A stretch of 38,164 bases of DNA, from positions 1-38,164 of the forward strand of contig MPMU01000015.1 of assembly GCA_002238665.1 (NCBI GenBank), given 5' to 3'. Source of the stretch: Gammaproteobacteria bacterium bin55 (lineage in GTDB: Bacteria; Pseudomonadota; Gammaproteobacteria; Pseudomonadales; Azotimanducaceae). Under the pieces are notes generated by a model. That model had not been told where the DNA came from and searched no databases. It saw nothing but the letters and a program-made list of their open reading frames with translations. This document shows positions 26,442 through 35,366 of this stretch, piece by piece (position 1 is the stretch's first letter; every line of letters starts with the position of its first letter). The position numbers were made by a program, and so were the translations under genes.

Positions 26442-27581
26442 ATGACTGTTGAAACAAATGCATCGAATTCCGGTCCTCCACCAGTAGTACCTTCCGATCA
26501 AACAGTGATCGAGAGACTGCGGGAAGAAAATGCCCAACTGAGACGGGAACTTCAGGATTTACGTGGGTCTGTACGAGATACCGCGGTTAGCTCTTCCTGG
26601 AAAGAGCAAATGGCAGCAGGGATCGGTTACTCAGACGGTCGATCTGACACGAGTGCCAAAGGCGCGTGGCACATCCTTAAGCAGTTGTCAGGTATAGCCA
26701 AGGAACGAGTGCAAACCGGGAAAATTAGGAATTCAACAGTCTTTCCTTATCTGCCAACTGCGTCCAGCGATCAGCAGAAGTTAGAGGCGGATTTTATTCG
26801 TTGGGGGTACTGTGTGGTCAAGGATGCAATGTCCCCAAAGCAGGTACAGGATCAGATTGATCGACTGACTGAACAAGCAGCCGCTGAGCGAAAACTGAAC
26901 AAGTCGATCATGACGAGTGGTGGTCAGCGTGCGCAACTGGTCAACAATCTCGTTCTAAAAGGTCAGATCTTCCGCGATACTGTGGAGTTTAAAGAATCTG
27001 CGGCACAGGGAGGTCCTTTGGTCGACGCACTATTGACCAAGGTCATGGGTGAGGGATTTGGACTCGGATGTGCTCATGGATCGATCGTGCATGAAGGAGG
27101 TGGACTGCAGGATTTACATATTGACCAAGGAGGAATACCCCATCCATATCCTCCGTTTCCATTCGGTTCACTCATTATTTGGTGTTTTACCGATTTCAAT
27201 CTTGAAAATGGCGCAACCTATGTTGTTCCAGGTTCACATCGCACCGCTGACGGCAAATCAATCTTTGACGAAAATGCGAACTTACTCGAATTCATCGATG
27301 GCGAACCTGGCCTAGTGGCAATATGTGCACCACCCGGTAGCTGCATTCTCACCGACACTCGAGTCCTACACGGTGGAGGTCAACGTACCGCACCTGGAAC
27401 CAGATACGCCATGAGATGCCACTACAACAGGCATTTCATTCGTGCACTGCACGAGCATTCCACTGCAAATCTCCATGTTCCTGATGATGTCTATAAATTG
27501 CTCTCCGACCGCATCAAGCACATGATGGGCATCTCAGTGAACAACCTGAAACCAATTGGCGAATTAGACAACGCGGACTAG
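26442..27581 (+). CDS. Phytanoyl-CoA dioxygenase (PhyH)-family Fe(II)/2-oxoglutarate oxygenase with N-terminal coiled coil
   Basis: This 379-residue protein carries the double-stranded beta-helix iron site: H226-I-D228 and distal H310 (VLHGGGQRT), with R321 as the likely 2-oxoglutarate ligand. The segment FNLENGATYVVPGSHR (252-267) is the family hallmark. A short N-terminal coiled coil (VIERLREENAQLRRELQDLRG) precedes the domain and is unusual for PhyH proteins. It may mediate dimerisation. Substrate unknown. It is alone on its strand, upstream of the beta-glucan locus, and a second PhyH (35367) lies at the other side of that locus. Confidence 0.85.
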   Translation: MTVETNASNSGPPPVVPSDQTVIERLREENAQLRRELQDLRGSVRDTAVSSSWKEQMAAGIGYSDGRSDTSAKGAWHILKQLSGIAKERVQTGKIRNSTVFPYLPTASSDQQKLEADFIRWGYCVVKDAMSPKQVQDQIDRLTEQAAAERKLNKSIMTSGGQRAQLVNNLVLKGQIFRDTVEFKESAAQGGPLVDALLTKVMGEGFGLGCAHGSIVHEGGGLQDLHIDQGGIPHPYPPFPFGSLIIWCFTDFNLENGATYVVPGSHRTADGKSIFDENANLLEFIDGEPGLVAICAPPGSCILTDTRVLHGGGQRTAPGTRYAMRCHYNRHFIRALHEHSTANLHVPDDVYKLLSDRIKHMMGISVNNLKPIGELDNAD

Positions 27582-28084
27582 CCGCCTCTCAGCGGTCAAG
27601 TTTCCTATTCTGATCAAGGTGACCCCTTACATTGAGCCATTTTTTGGGACACATATTCCATTTGAGTGCTTAACAGTGCTGACCAAGTAGCACGGTGTTT
27701 ACTACTGGTTGAAAAGATCAGACTGAGGCAATTCGGTCAAGTCGGATTTCACCCGTTACTTCAATCAATGAACTAGCAGAACATTCTGGTTTTGTTCAAG
27801 TAAAATGCAAGGGTTTGTCTCTGTCTTTAACAGGGAAACCGCGGGGAACAAACCTCTGCACAGAGGTTCGGAGTGCTAGTGTAAAACAACACTGGTTCTA
27901 GTCCCCTATTCCATCTCAAATCGAGCGTAATTCGCGAATGAATTCCCAACCTATCCAAGAATTTCTAAAACGGAAAATGACCTGCAAAAATCGCATGAAT
28001 TTATTCGTACACAAAAATAAAAAGCAACATAATCAAGGTGTTGTGTCCAATTATTCCAATATTTTCACAGTTGTTGAGGCATCC
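27582..28084. other. Gene-free leader region upstream of GH16 gene
   Basis: This 503-nt gap holds no convincing gene. Its right half contains the set of inverted repeats described separately (27812-27906). A reading frame continuous with the GH16 gene extends back to ATG 27938, but the residues there do not resemble a signal peptide, so I treat it as untranslated. The -35/-10 boxes could not be assigned. Confidence 0.55.
27812..27906 (+). promoter_or_regulatory. Potential structured RNA leader with mutually exclusive hairpins before GH16 gene
   Basis: Several perfect inverted pairings lie here: GGTTTGT (27812-27818) with ACAAACC (27848-27854); AACCTCT (27851-27857) with AGAGGTT (27862-27868), 4-nt loop; CTAGTGT (27876-27882) with ACACTGG (27889-27895), containing G-U wobbles; GGGGA (27843-27847) with TCCCC (27902-27906). 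A 7-bp stem with a 5-nt loop (27818-27836) is nested in the first. The first and second pairings share bases 27851-27854, so they exclude each other. This suggests an attenuator- or riboswitch-like switch in the 5' leader of the glucanase operon. The evidence is only base pairing by eye. Confidence 0.4.
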
Positions 28085-31000
28085 GTGTTCAGTAAGTCGC
28101 AATTTCTGAAATTACTCAGTATGGTCTTGGTTTTGCCAGTGCTCTACGCGTGTAGCGGCGGGAACGACGACCTTGCAGAAGGAGGTAATCAGCCCACAGA
28201 ACCTCAGGTTCCTAAAGGCTGGCAACTCGCTTGGTCTGATGAATTTTCTGGGTCGTCCCTGTCCAGTTCAAACTGGAATATACAGACGGGAGACGGTTCG
28301 GCTGAAGGTATCCCAGGTTGGGGGAACAATGAGCTTCAGTCCTATCAAGCAGAAAACGTGGAGGTTTCCGGTGGTAATCTCATCATTACTGCGCGTAAAG
28401 AGGACGTAAATTCCACAGCGTACACCTCCGGTCGAATCAATACCAAAGGAAAATTTGACTTTAAGTACGGTCGGGCGGAAGCTCGAATCCAGGCCGCTGC
28501 AGGTCAAGGTATGTGGTCGGCTTTTTGGATGTTACCTACAGGGTCAATGTATGGGACATGGGCAGCTGGCGGTGAGATCGACATCATGGAGGTTTTCTCC
28601 CGAGATCCCAATCCCTTCACGCAAGCAGCAATTCACTACGGGATGGCTTGGCCGCTCAATACTTATCAGTATCAGAAGTACGAGAACATTGATCCAGCAG
28701 ATGGATTTCATCTCTATGCAGTTGAGTGGGACGAAAACCAAATTCGTTGGTTTGTTGACGGTAATCACTACTACACAGTCAACAACAATACCTACTGGAA
28801 TTACTACAAGGATGCGACTACGAATGCTCATGTGGAAGGCTCAGCTGCTGCGCCATTTGATCAACCCTTCCATCTTCTGCTAAATCTAGCCGTTGGTGGA
28901 AATCTGCCTGGTGCACCTGATGACTCCGCGCTACCGTCACAACTCATAGTCGACTACGTAAGGGTGTACGAGTGCAACATCAATTCGACTACAGGCGTGG
29001 GATGCGATGGCTTCATGGATTACACGGATCCGTCGGTTATTCCTCCACCACCAGGGAACGTATTTCGGGCTGAGTACGACCTTTACGTCGATGCTGTCGG
29101 ACCACTAACTTTTCCGCGGTCAGAAGACGTCGTAGGACTGTCGTTGGGAGTTTGGGATGCAGGCGGTGCCCTTGCGCTCAGTGAAATGACCTTAGAGTCA
29201 CGCGGTACGGTGATCGACGTGAATACCAGCGGTGGAGGCAATTTCAACATCTTCCCGACTGACCTGCAAAGACTCACTTTGTTTGGGATGGGAAGTGCAT
29301 CCGATGGCGCAAATTACGCAGGCGAACTGCAATTTGACCTCTATATATTCGCAGAGGAAACAGACGCAGAAAGTGCTATTCAGGTAAAACTCGATAGTGG
29401 ATTCCCAGACTTGGGATTTGTTGAACTACCGATAGCCGATTTAGCTCACGACCAATGGTCAACCATTACGGTTCAGATCAGTGATATCGCTCATAATCCT
29501 GGTAGTTTCGGCGGTGGCCCGGTCAATCTTTCAGAAGTACTGAGCGTTTTCGTACTGGAAACTACTGGTCGTGCTCATCTACAGGTCGACAATATCAAGC
29601 TGACCTGTGCTCACGTAAATGCAGATGACTGCGGCATCAGGCCTCCAGTACCACCCCCGCCCCCTTCCACAGAGCCGTTCCCGGTTTTCATCGATTCGGT
29701 GGGTGAGGCTTGGGACCGAGGCGTCGGTGCTTCAGATTCCGGAACAGGTTGGACTGATTATTTTGAAGGTAATAACTCGAACAAAGTCCAATGGCAAGAG
29801 ATGGCATCTGACGATGCAGCACGTGGACGAGTAATTGAAGTGAACTTTGGCGGCGGTTCCGAGTTTGGAGTCTGGTTCGTTCAAGCCTCTATGGGAGTCG
29901 ATTTGGGATCGTACGCCACGGGCATGGTGAGCTTTGACATTAAAGTCGACGACTACGGTGCGAACGAGCAAGGTATGACTATGAAGGTCGATTGCTTCTT
30001 CCCTTGTACAAGTGGAGACCAACAAATTGGCAAGGTCGGAGACGGTGCATGGGAGACCGTTCAAATTCCCGTTTCGCGACTCCTGGGGGGTGGTCTCAAT
30101 CTATCGTCAATCAATACCGGAATCGTAGTGTTCCCCACCAGTCAAACGAGTCCTCTCAGGTTTGAGATAGACAACATCCAATGGTTGTCTGGTGATCCAC
30201 CTGAACCAACTATGGTTGGCGGCGGTGCTATCACGATCTATGACGAAAGCGTTGCTGAAGGCTGGTTCCTATGGGATTGCTGTGGCGGTGCGATATTTGC
30301 AGAGGTAGATGACGACGCAGACCACGGCAAAGTCGTCGAACTTGCGTTTGGTCCTGTAGGTACGGTTACAGGATTTCAAGCAAACGAAGGAGTCGATGTC
30401 AGTGGCATTCAATCGGGTTACCTGGAGTTTGAATTTAAAGAGGTTTCGCCACCTCCTGATGGTTCTCAATGGCGCTTAAAACTCGAAAGTAGCGGTGCCG
30501 CGACGTTCGTGGAAGTGTTACTAACTGACGCCGGTAATCCAATACCAAGTTCCGAGTGGCAAACGTACCGCTTTAGTCTGGATGAGACTCTTGCGGCGTT
30601 AGACAAATCAGACGTCAAGCTGGTAATGATCTTCCCAGATTGGGCAAATGCAGACGGCGCGGTTGGACGAATCGATAACGTGCGAATCGCACCTGAAAGT
30701 GCACCAATCGAACTCTATGGCAATGCACTTGCTGATGGATGGTACCTCTGGGATTGCTGTGGTGCGGCGACATTCGCCGAAGTGGATGATGATGACGAGC
30801 ATGGCAAGGTGATTGAACTTTCATTCCTTGAAGGTTCCACCGTGACTGGTTTACAGGCCACCGCAGCAATGGATGCAAGCAGTGCGATGGGTGGGTCCTT
30901 GCAGTTCGACTTTAAGGAGGTGTCTCCACCGCCCGATGGCTCGCAATGGCGAGTAAAACTAGAAAGTAGTGGTGCAGCCACATTTGCTGAGGCAGTACTC

Positions 31001-31180
31001 ACGGATGGTGGTAATCCTGCTCCAAATAGCGATTGGCAAAGTTATACCTTCGGATTCGACTCTGAGTTGCCGGGACTGGATCTCATGAATCTCTCATTAG
31101 TGTTGTTTTTCCCTGACTGGGGTAACGCCCAAGGGGCTGTGGCGCGCATAGACAACATTCGTCTAGTGCCAACTCAATAA
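28085..31180 (+). CDS. GH16 beta-1,3-glucanase (laminarinase-type) lipoprotein with four C-terminal carbohydrate-binding-like modules
   Basis: This endo-acting retaining glycosidase should cleave beta-1,3-glucan at the cell surface. I chose GTG 28085 because GAGG (28076-28079) lies 5 nt before it and the encoded N-terminus is a lipoprotein signal ending LYAC (Cys23), followed by SG, which favours the outer membrane. The GH16 domain (about 43-295) has the catalytic E-I-D-I-M-E at E164, D166, E169. Four beta-sandwich-like modules follow, about 325-508, 530-699, 715-869 and 876-1031, separated by Pro-rich linkers. The last two are tandem copies with WDCCG and EVSPPPDGSQWR blocks. It is directly upstream of the TonB-dependent receptor (15 nt), so the two are co-transcribed. 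Length of 1031 residues is large for GH16 because of the modules. Confidence 0.92.
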   Translation: MFSKSQFLKLLSMVLVLPVLYACSGGNDDLAEGGNQPTEPQVPKGWQLAWSDEFSGSSLSSSNWNIQTGDGSAEGIPGWGNNELQSYQAENVEVSGGNLIITARKEDVNSTAYTSGRINTKGKFDFKYGRAEARIQAAAGQGMWSAFWMLPTGSMYGTWAAGGEIDIMEVFSRDPNPFTQAAIHYGMAWPLNTYQYQKYENIDPADGFHLYAVEWDENQIRWFVDGNHYYTVNNNTYWNYYKDATTNAHVEGSAAAPFDQPFHLLLNLAVGGNLPGAPDDSALPSQLIVDYVRVYECNINSTTGVGCDGFMDYTDPSVIPPPPGNVFRAEYDLYVDAVGPLTFPRSEDVVGLSLGVWDAGGALALSEMTLESRGTVIDVNTSGGGNFNIFPTDLQRLTLFGMGSASDGANYAGELQFDLYIFAEETDAESAIQVKLDSGFPDLGFVELPIADLAHDQWSTITVQISDIAHNPGSFGGGPVNLSEVLSVFVLETTGRAHLQVDNIKLTCAHVNADDCGIRPPVPPPPPSTEPFPVFIDSVGEAWDRGVGASDSGTGWTDYFEGNNSNKVQWQEMASDDAARGRVIEVNFGGGSEFGVWFVQASMGVDLGSYATGMVSFDIKVDDYGANEQGMTMKVDCFFPCTSGDQQIGKVGDGAWETVQIPVSRLLGGGLNLSSINTGIVVFPTSQTSPLRFEIDNIQWLSGDPPEPTMVGGGAITIYDESVAEGWFLWDCCGGAIFAEVDDDADHGKVVELAFGPVGTVTGFQANEGVDVSGIQSGYLEFEFKEVSPPPDGSQWRLKLESSGAATFVEVLLTDAGNPIPSSEWQTYRFSLDETLAALDKSDVKLVMIFPDWANADGAVGRIDNVRIAPESAPIELYGNALADGWYLWDCCGAATFAEVDDDDEHGKVIELSFLEGSTVTGLQATAAMDASSAMGGSLQFDFKEVSPPPDGSQWRVKLESSGAATFAEAVLTDGGNPAPNSDWQSYTFGFDSELPGLDLMNLSLVLFFPDWGNAQGAVARIDNIRLVPTQ
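30229..30705 (+). repeat. First copy of tandem WDCCG carbohydrate-binding-like module
   Basis: This segment encodes the module beginning ITIYDESVAEGWFLWDCCGG. It shares FAEVDDD, FKEVSPPPDGSQWR and KLESSGAATF blocks with the next copy, while synonymous codons differ. It is an old protein-level duplication kept by selection. Confidence 0.75.
30706..31177 (+). repeat. Second copy of tandem WDCCG carbohydrate-binding-like module
   Basis: This copy begins IELYGNALADGWYLWDCCGA and repeats the FAEVDDD, EVSPPPDGSQWR and KLESSGAATF blocks. It ends at the protein's C-terminus (VARIDNIRLVPTQ). A vicinal Cys pair in DCCG is conserved in both copies. Confidence 0.75.
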
Positions 31181-31195
31181 AGGACGGGTTAAAGA

Positions 31196-33886
31196 ATGAA
31201 AACAAATGAATATCTATTAACACTCTATCGAGCATTCCTCTGTTCGATTCTTGTATGTATGAGCGCTGCCTCGTTGGCACAAGAAGAAGACGAAGAAGAA
31301 ACCACGGAGCAAGCCAGTGATGGCATTGAAGAAGTCATCGTCACGGTCGAGCGGCGTGAACAGAATCTCCAGGACTTGGGAGTCACTGCCTATAACTTCG
31401 GAGGCGATGATCTGAAGCAACAAGGCGTTCAGGACCTCACAGACTTGAGTGAATTGGCTCCTGGCCTTGAAATTGGGAACAAAGGTGGGAATGTTGAGGT
31501 TTGGATCCGAGGTGTAGGTTCATCGAACAACACTGAACTTGGTGACCCAGCCGCCGCGACTCATTTCGACGGTATTTATCTACCAAGAGCAGCAGGAATC
31601 GGATCTGCCTTTTTCGATATTGCCCGTGTGGAAGTCAATGTGGGACCGCAAGGAACACTACGTGGTCGAAATGCCACTGCTGGTTCTGTGAACATCATAC
31701 CCTGGCGACCTGGATTGAATCGAACTGAAATGGCGCTCGAAGTTGAAACCGGTGATTACGATGCGCGAGTCACTCGAGGAGTCGTGAATTTACCTCTCGG
31801 CAATGACATGGCTGTTCGATTCGCGGGCTATAAGACAGAACACTCTTCGTACTACAACGATGTCGGTCCCTTGGATCTAGAAGGACCAGAAGCAGCTGAT
31901 AATCAAGGCTACCGATTCCAATTGCTCGGTGAATGGGATCGCTTGCAGGTTCTCTTTGCATACGACGACATACACGAACAAGGCACTGGCTGGACAGGTA
32001 CGAACTACGCCAATCCACTGGGCAACGGCGTACGACCGGAAGACATTGACGATCCGAGAGATGTGTATGCTCGAGCGTTTACACCCAAGCTTGATACGAC
32101 CCATTGGGGTGCAAAACTCCAAATCAACTATGAATTGAATTGGGGAACAGTAGAGTACCAAGTCAGCCGACGCGATCTTGTTTACAACTACGATGCAGCG
32201 ACACCGCTGGCTCCTGATTGGCCTGGTGTAGCAAACGTATTACAACCTGTCGATGAGATCTATGACAATTGGTCACGATTCCAGTTTATCACTGACAGTG
32301 TGTCGGATATTCAAGAATTGCGACTGTTCGGAGATACTGGTGCGTGGAGCTGGACCACTGGACTCTTCTGGTTCACGGAAAATCAGTACACATTCCTAGG
32401 TTCAGTCGGTGATCGCGGCTTGTTCTTCCAAGGAGTGGAGTTCAATCAGCCAGATACGGATTCCAGTTCGACCTCTGCTTACGGCGACGTCACCTATCAC
32501 TGGACAGAGGAGACGCGTCTTACCGCGGGCTTGAGGTTCACGGCTGACGAAAAAAGTCGGGAGGGAGTAAACGCACGCTATGCATTTGCGCTGGGTGGAC
32601 GTAATTTCTCGTGTTGTGGCGGCGTGCGTCTTGGCACAGAGGGTTTCGAATTTGCCGCTAGAGATAGAACCATTTTCGACCCCGATACGGATGGAGATGG
32701 CACCGTTTCAGACGACGAGTATCTGGCTTTCTACTACGACGGCATTAAATCGTTTGGAGCTCGGGACAATGTTTTGGACATTTTTGCCAAAGGCACTTAC
32801 GGTGGTGGGGCTGCTCAAGAAGATAAGGTGGCATGCTTCGATACTCAGAATCAAGACGATTTTTACTGTCCGCCGGATGGCCTATTCAGTTTCGTAGCCA
32901 TCATCAATCCAAATTCCTCAATCACGCCTCAGTACGGTGAGATGGAGAACAATTTTCTGGACTGGCGATTCAGGATTGAGAACGATTGCAATGGCGCTCT
33001 CTGCTATGCGATGATTTCAACTGGCCATAAGTCAGGTGGATTCAATGACACCTTTACCGGCGAGACCGGTCTGCCTGTCGCACCTACGTACGATGAGGAA
33101 CAGGTGGTTGTGTACGAAGCAGGTTGGAAGAACGATTTCAATCTGGGTGATACGCCGACTCGATTCAACGTCTCAGGCTTTTACTACGACTACGGCGACC
33201 AGGTATTCACGTCGTTGTTGTCGGTAGAGCAAGCACTGGATTTCAATGCCGGTGGAGTCACGCTCATAGATCCTACTGAAACCGGGTCTGGCTCACTGGT
33301 CGTTTCGTTCAGTTACAACGCTGCGGATTCGAGGATTTATGGCATGCAAATGGAAGGCGGCTTCCAGCTACCTTACAACATAAACTTCAATTGGACTGCT
33401 TTGTGGTTAGAAGCATTTATCCGTGAGTCAATGCCAATCCAAGATTTTCGCTTCCAGGCTGATGTCTCTCCTGAGGAAGCAATTTTTCGCTCCATTGATG
33501 ACCGTCGATTACCTCATACGCCCAAGTTTCAATTGAATGGATCGATGTCCCAACTTATAGGCACCCCTTGGGGTGCGATTGATTATGTGGTTTCAGTTGG
33601 ATGGCGCGACGATCAGTTTCGAACCATATTCAACAGCATAGATTACCTAAATCCAAATAACCCCAGATTACGTCTCAACGATAAAGTTGAAGGATTTGTT
33701 TCGGTAGATGCTGGTGTTGGCTATTCTCATCCAAGCGGACGCTTTCGTGTTGAAGGGTTCATCAGTAACTTGACCGGTGAAGTGCACGAAGCAGCACAGA
33801 TCATCACTCAATTCGACAACACGCGGTTCTTCACGCGTCCTCGATTAGCAGGTATACGAGCTAGTATTCGGATCGGAGATCTGTAA
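31196..33886 (+). CDS. TonB-dependent receptor of the beta-glucan locus
   Basis: This 896-residue outer-membrane receptor imports oligosaccharides using TonB energy. It has a signal peptide (FLCSILVCMSAASLAQ), an acidic linker, a TonB box (IEEVIVTVERR), a plug with WIRGVGSSNNTE and GPQGTLRGRNATAGSVNI, and a barrel that ends in the aromatic RLAGIRASIRIGDL. Its reading frame is intact, unlike the receptor at 12210. Residues 497-508 form a complete EF-hand loop (DTDGDGTVSDDE) in what should be an extracellular loop. It starts 15 nt after the GH16 stop, so it is in the same operon. With the glucanase and GPH transporter it would form the uptake path for laminarin-like oligosaccharides. Confidence 0.92.
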   Translation: MKTNEYLLTLYRAFLCSILVCMSAASLAQEEDEEETTEQASDGIEEVIVTVERREQNLQDLGVTAYNFGGDDLKQQGVQDLTDLSELAPGLEIGNKGGNVEVWIRGVGSSNNTELGDPAAATHFDGIYLPRAAGIGSAFFDIARVEVNVGPQGTLRGRNATAGSVNIIPWRPGLNRTEMALEVETGDYDARVTRGVVNLPLGNDMAVRFAGYKTEHSSYYNDVGPLDLEGPEAADNQGYRFQLLGEWDRLQVLFAYDDIHEQGTGWTGTNYANPLGNGVRPEDIDDPRDVYARAFTPKLDTTHWGAKLQINYELNWGTVEYQVSRRDLVYNYDAATPLAPDWPGVANVLQPVDEIYDNWSRFQFITDSVSDIQELRLFGDTGAWSWTTGLFWFTENQYTFLGSVGDRGLFFQGVEFNQPDTDSSSTSAYGDVTYHWTEETRLTAGLRFTADEKSREGVNARYAFALGGRNFSCCGGVRLGTEGFEFAARDRTIFDPDTDGDGTVSDDEYLAFYYDGIKSFGARDNVLDIFAKGTYGGGAAQEDKVACFDTQNQDDFYCPPDGLFSFVAIINPNSSITPQYGEMENNFLDWRFRIENDCNGALCYAMISTGHKSGGFNDTFTGETGLPVAPTYDEEQVVVYEAGWKNDFNLGDTPTRFNVSGFYYDYGDQVFTSLLSVEQALDFNAGGVTLIDPTETGSGSLVVSFSYNAADSRIYGMQMEGGFQLPYNINFNWTALWLEAFIRESMPIQDFRFQADVSPEEAIFRSIDDRRLPHTPKFQLNGSMSQLIGTPWGAIDYVVSVGWRDDQFRTIFNSIDYLNPNNPRLRLNDKVEGFVSVDAGVGYSHPSGRFRVEGFISNLTGEVHEAAQIITQFDNTRFFTRPRLAGIRASIRIGDL

Positions 33887-33992
33887 CGTTAATTTTGAGA
33901 ACAGCAGATGAGGATTGTTCCTCGCACAAGTTGTCTTGTATTCGCGAGAAGAAATCCCTCCTGGATTGTTAATACTGAGTAAGAGATACGAC

Positions 33993-35282
33993 ATGGTTGA
34001 CTATCAAAGATGGATTTGTGCGTTGACTGTCTTAGGTACTTGCCTCGCGATGGTGAGTGCAAGCGCACACGTCGAAGTTGTCAAAACAGAAGATGGTTAT
34101 ACCTTTGTAAAAGGAGGTGTGCCGTTTGTAGTTAAGGGTGCCGGAGCTAGCGGAATCGATCTCTCCACCGTAGTCAAGCGCGGCGGAAATTCGATTCGTA
34201 CTTGGGGGATTGAGGAAGCGCAATCGACGCTGGACGAGGCTCAAAAGTATGGGCTTACCGTACTCATGGGATTGCCTGTTGCCCCACCAAGATTTGGATT
34301 TGACTATGACAATCCTGAAGAAGTCGAGGTACAGCGACAAGCCATTCGAGAGGCGGTTACCAAATATAAAGCTCATCCTGCTCTATTAGGTTGGATACTT
34401 GGGAATGAACTAGATATGCAGGCACCTGATCATAAAGCCTATGACGAGGTCAATGAGCTTGCCAAGATCGTGAACGAGATTGATCCAAATCACCCGACCA
34501 CAACGACCATTGCTACGTTCGAGAAAGATATCATCCTAGATATCCGAAAACGCACACCAGACCTAGATTTCATCAGTTTGCAGGCTTACGGTGCATTGGC
34601 TCTAATGCCAAAAGCCATCTCATACTTGAAGGATGCTCCGTTCATGATTACTGAATGGGGTCCTCTCGGACACTGGGAAGTTGGCAAAACTCGTTGGGGC
34701 GCACCGATAGAACAAACCAGTACCGAAAAGGGTCGGCACTATGTCGCCAGCTATCGCAATTGGATACAACCTTTCCTGGGTCCAGCACTAGGCTCCTACG
34801 CATTCCTTTGGGGACAAAAGCAAGAAAGGACCAGCACATGGTTCAGTCTATTTACCAAAGATGGAGAGGCAACCGCGGCCGTAGATGCACTTGAGTTTGT
34901 GTGGACCAATCGTATTCCGGCTAACCAAGCACCTTTAATAGAGTCAATAGTGCTCGCTCGCCGTACCGCAGACAAGAGCATTCGCCTTGCGTCGGGGAAC
35001 AAGTACACCGCGAAGGTTAATGCCATGGATCCGGATGGGGATGAACTGGAGTATCAATGGCAAATCAAGCCGGAAAGTACGGAGACGGTTATTGGTGGTG
35101 ACTACGAAGAAGACATCAGTGACCTTGATGGACTATTCATCGACGATGCGACGTCAGAGAGTGTTTCGTTTAATGCGCCGGGAACACCAGGTAATTACAG
35201 AATTTTTGTCCTGATTTACGATGGGAACAACAGCGTCGCACACGCAAACATTCCGTTTCTTGTATTCGGGAAGAAGAGATAA
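33993..35282 (+). CDS. Secreted clan GH-A glycoside hydrolase with C-terminal Ig-like domain
   Basis: This 429-residue protein has a signal peptide (RWICALTVLGTCLAMVSASA) and a TIM-barrel domain with the clan GH-A features: acid/base E139 in ILGNELDMQ and nucleophile E221 in MITEWGP. A C-terminal cadherin/PKD-like domain (about 315-420; DPDGDELEYQWQ) follows. I chose ATG 33993; further upstream in frame only a TTG at 33915 is possible and its residues do not form a signal peptide. The family could be GH2-like, GH5-like or another beta-1,3-glucan family; I cannot fix it. It lies 106 nt after the receptor gene, probably in the same operon, and should act on oligosaccharides released by the GH16 enzyme. 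Confidence 0.85.
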   Translation: MVDYQRWICALTVLGTCLAMVSASAHVEVVKTEDGYTFVKGGVPFVVKGAGASGIDLSTVVKRGGNSIRTWGIEEAQSTLDEAQKYGLTVLMGLPVAPPRFGFDYDNPEEVEVQRQAIREAVTKYKAHPALLGWILGNELDMQAPDHKAYDEVNELAKIVNEIDPNHPTTTTIATFEKDIILDIRKRTPDLDFISLQAYGALALMPKAISYLKDAPFMITEWGPLGHWEVGKTRWGAPIEQTSTEKGRHYVASYRNWIQPFLGPALGSYAFLWGQKQERTSTWFSLFTKDGEATAAVDALEFVWTNRIPANQAPLIESIVLARRTADKSIRLASGNKYTAKVNAMDPDGDELEYQWQIKPESTETVIGGDYEEDISDLDGLFIDDATSESVSFNAPGTPGNYRIFVLIYDGNNSVAHANIPFLVFGKKR

Positions 35283-35366
35283 CAGTCTTAGGAAAGCGGA
35301 ATACGCAAAGAAAACTCGTAGTGATCTTTGAAACACCTTTAGTTCGCCTGTGTAGAAAACAAGAAC

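Noticed and set aside
27841..27920. Clover-leaf-like run with GGTTCTAGTCCC resembling a tRNA T-arm
   Set aside because: The T-stem does not pair (ACTGG against CCCCT), the anticodon-like loop has six bases and there is no proper D-arm or acceptor match. It is not a tRNA.
27938..28084. 49-codon N-terminal extension of the GH16 frame from ATG 27938
   Set aside because: It would place a basic, non-hydrophobic stretch before the lipoprotein signal. GTG 28085 with GAGG before it gives a normal type II signal peptide.
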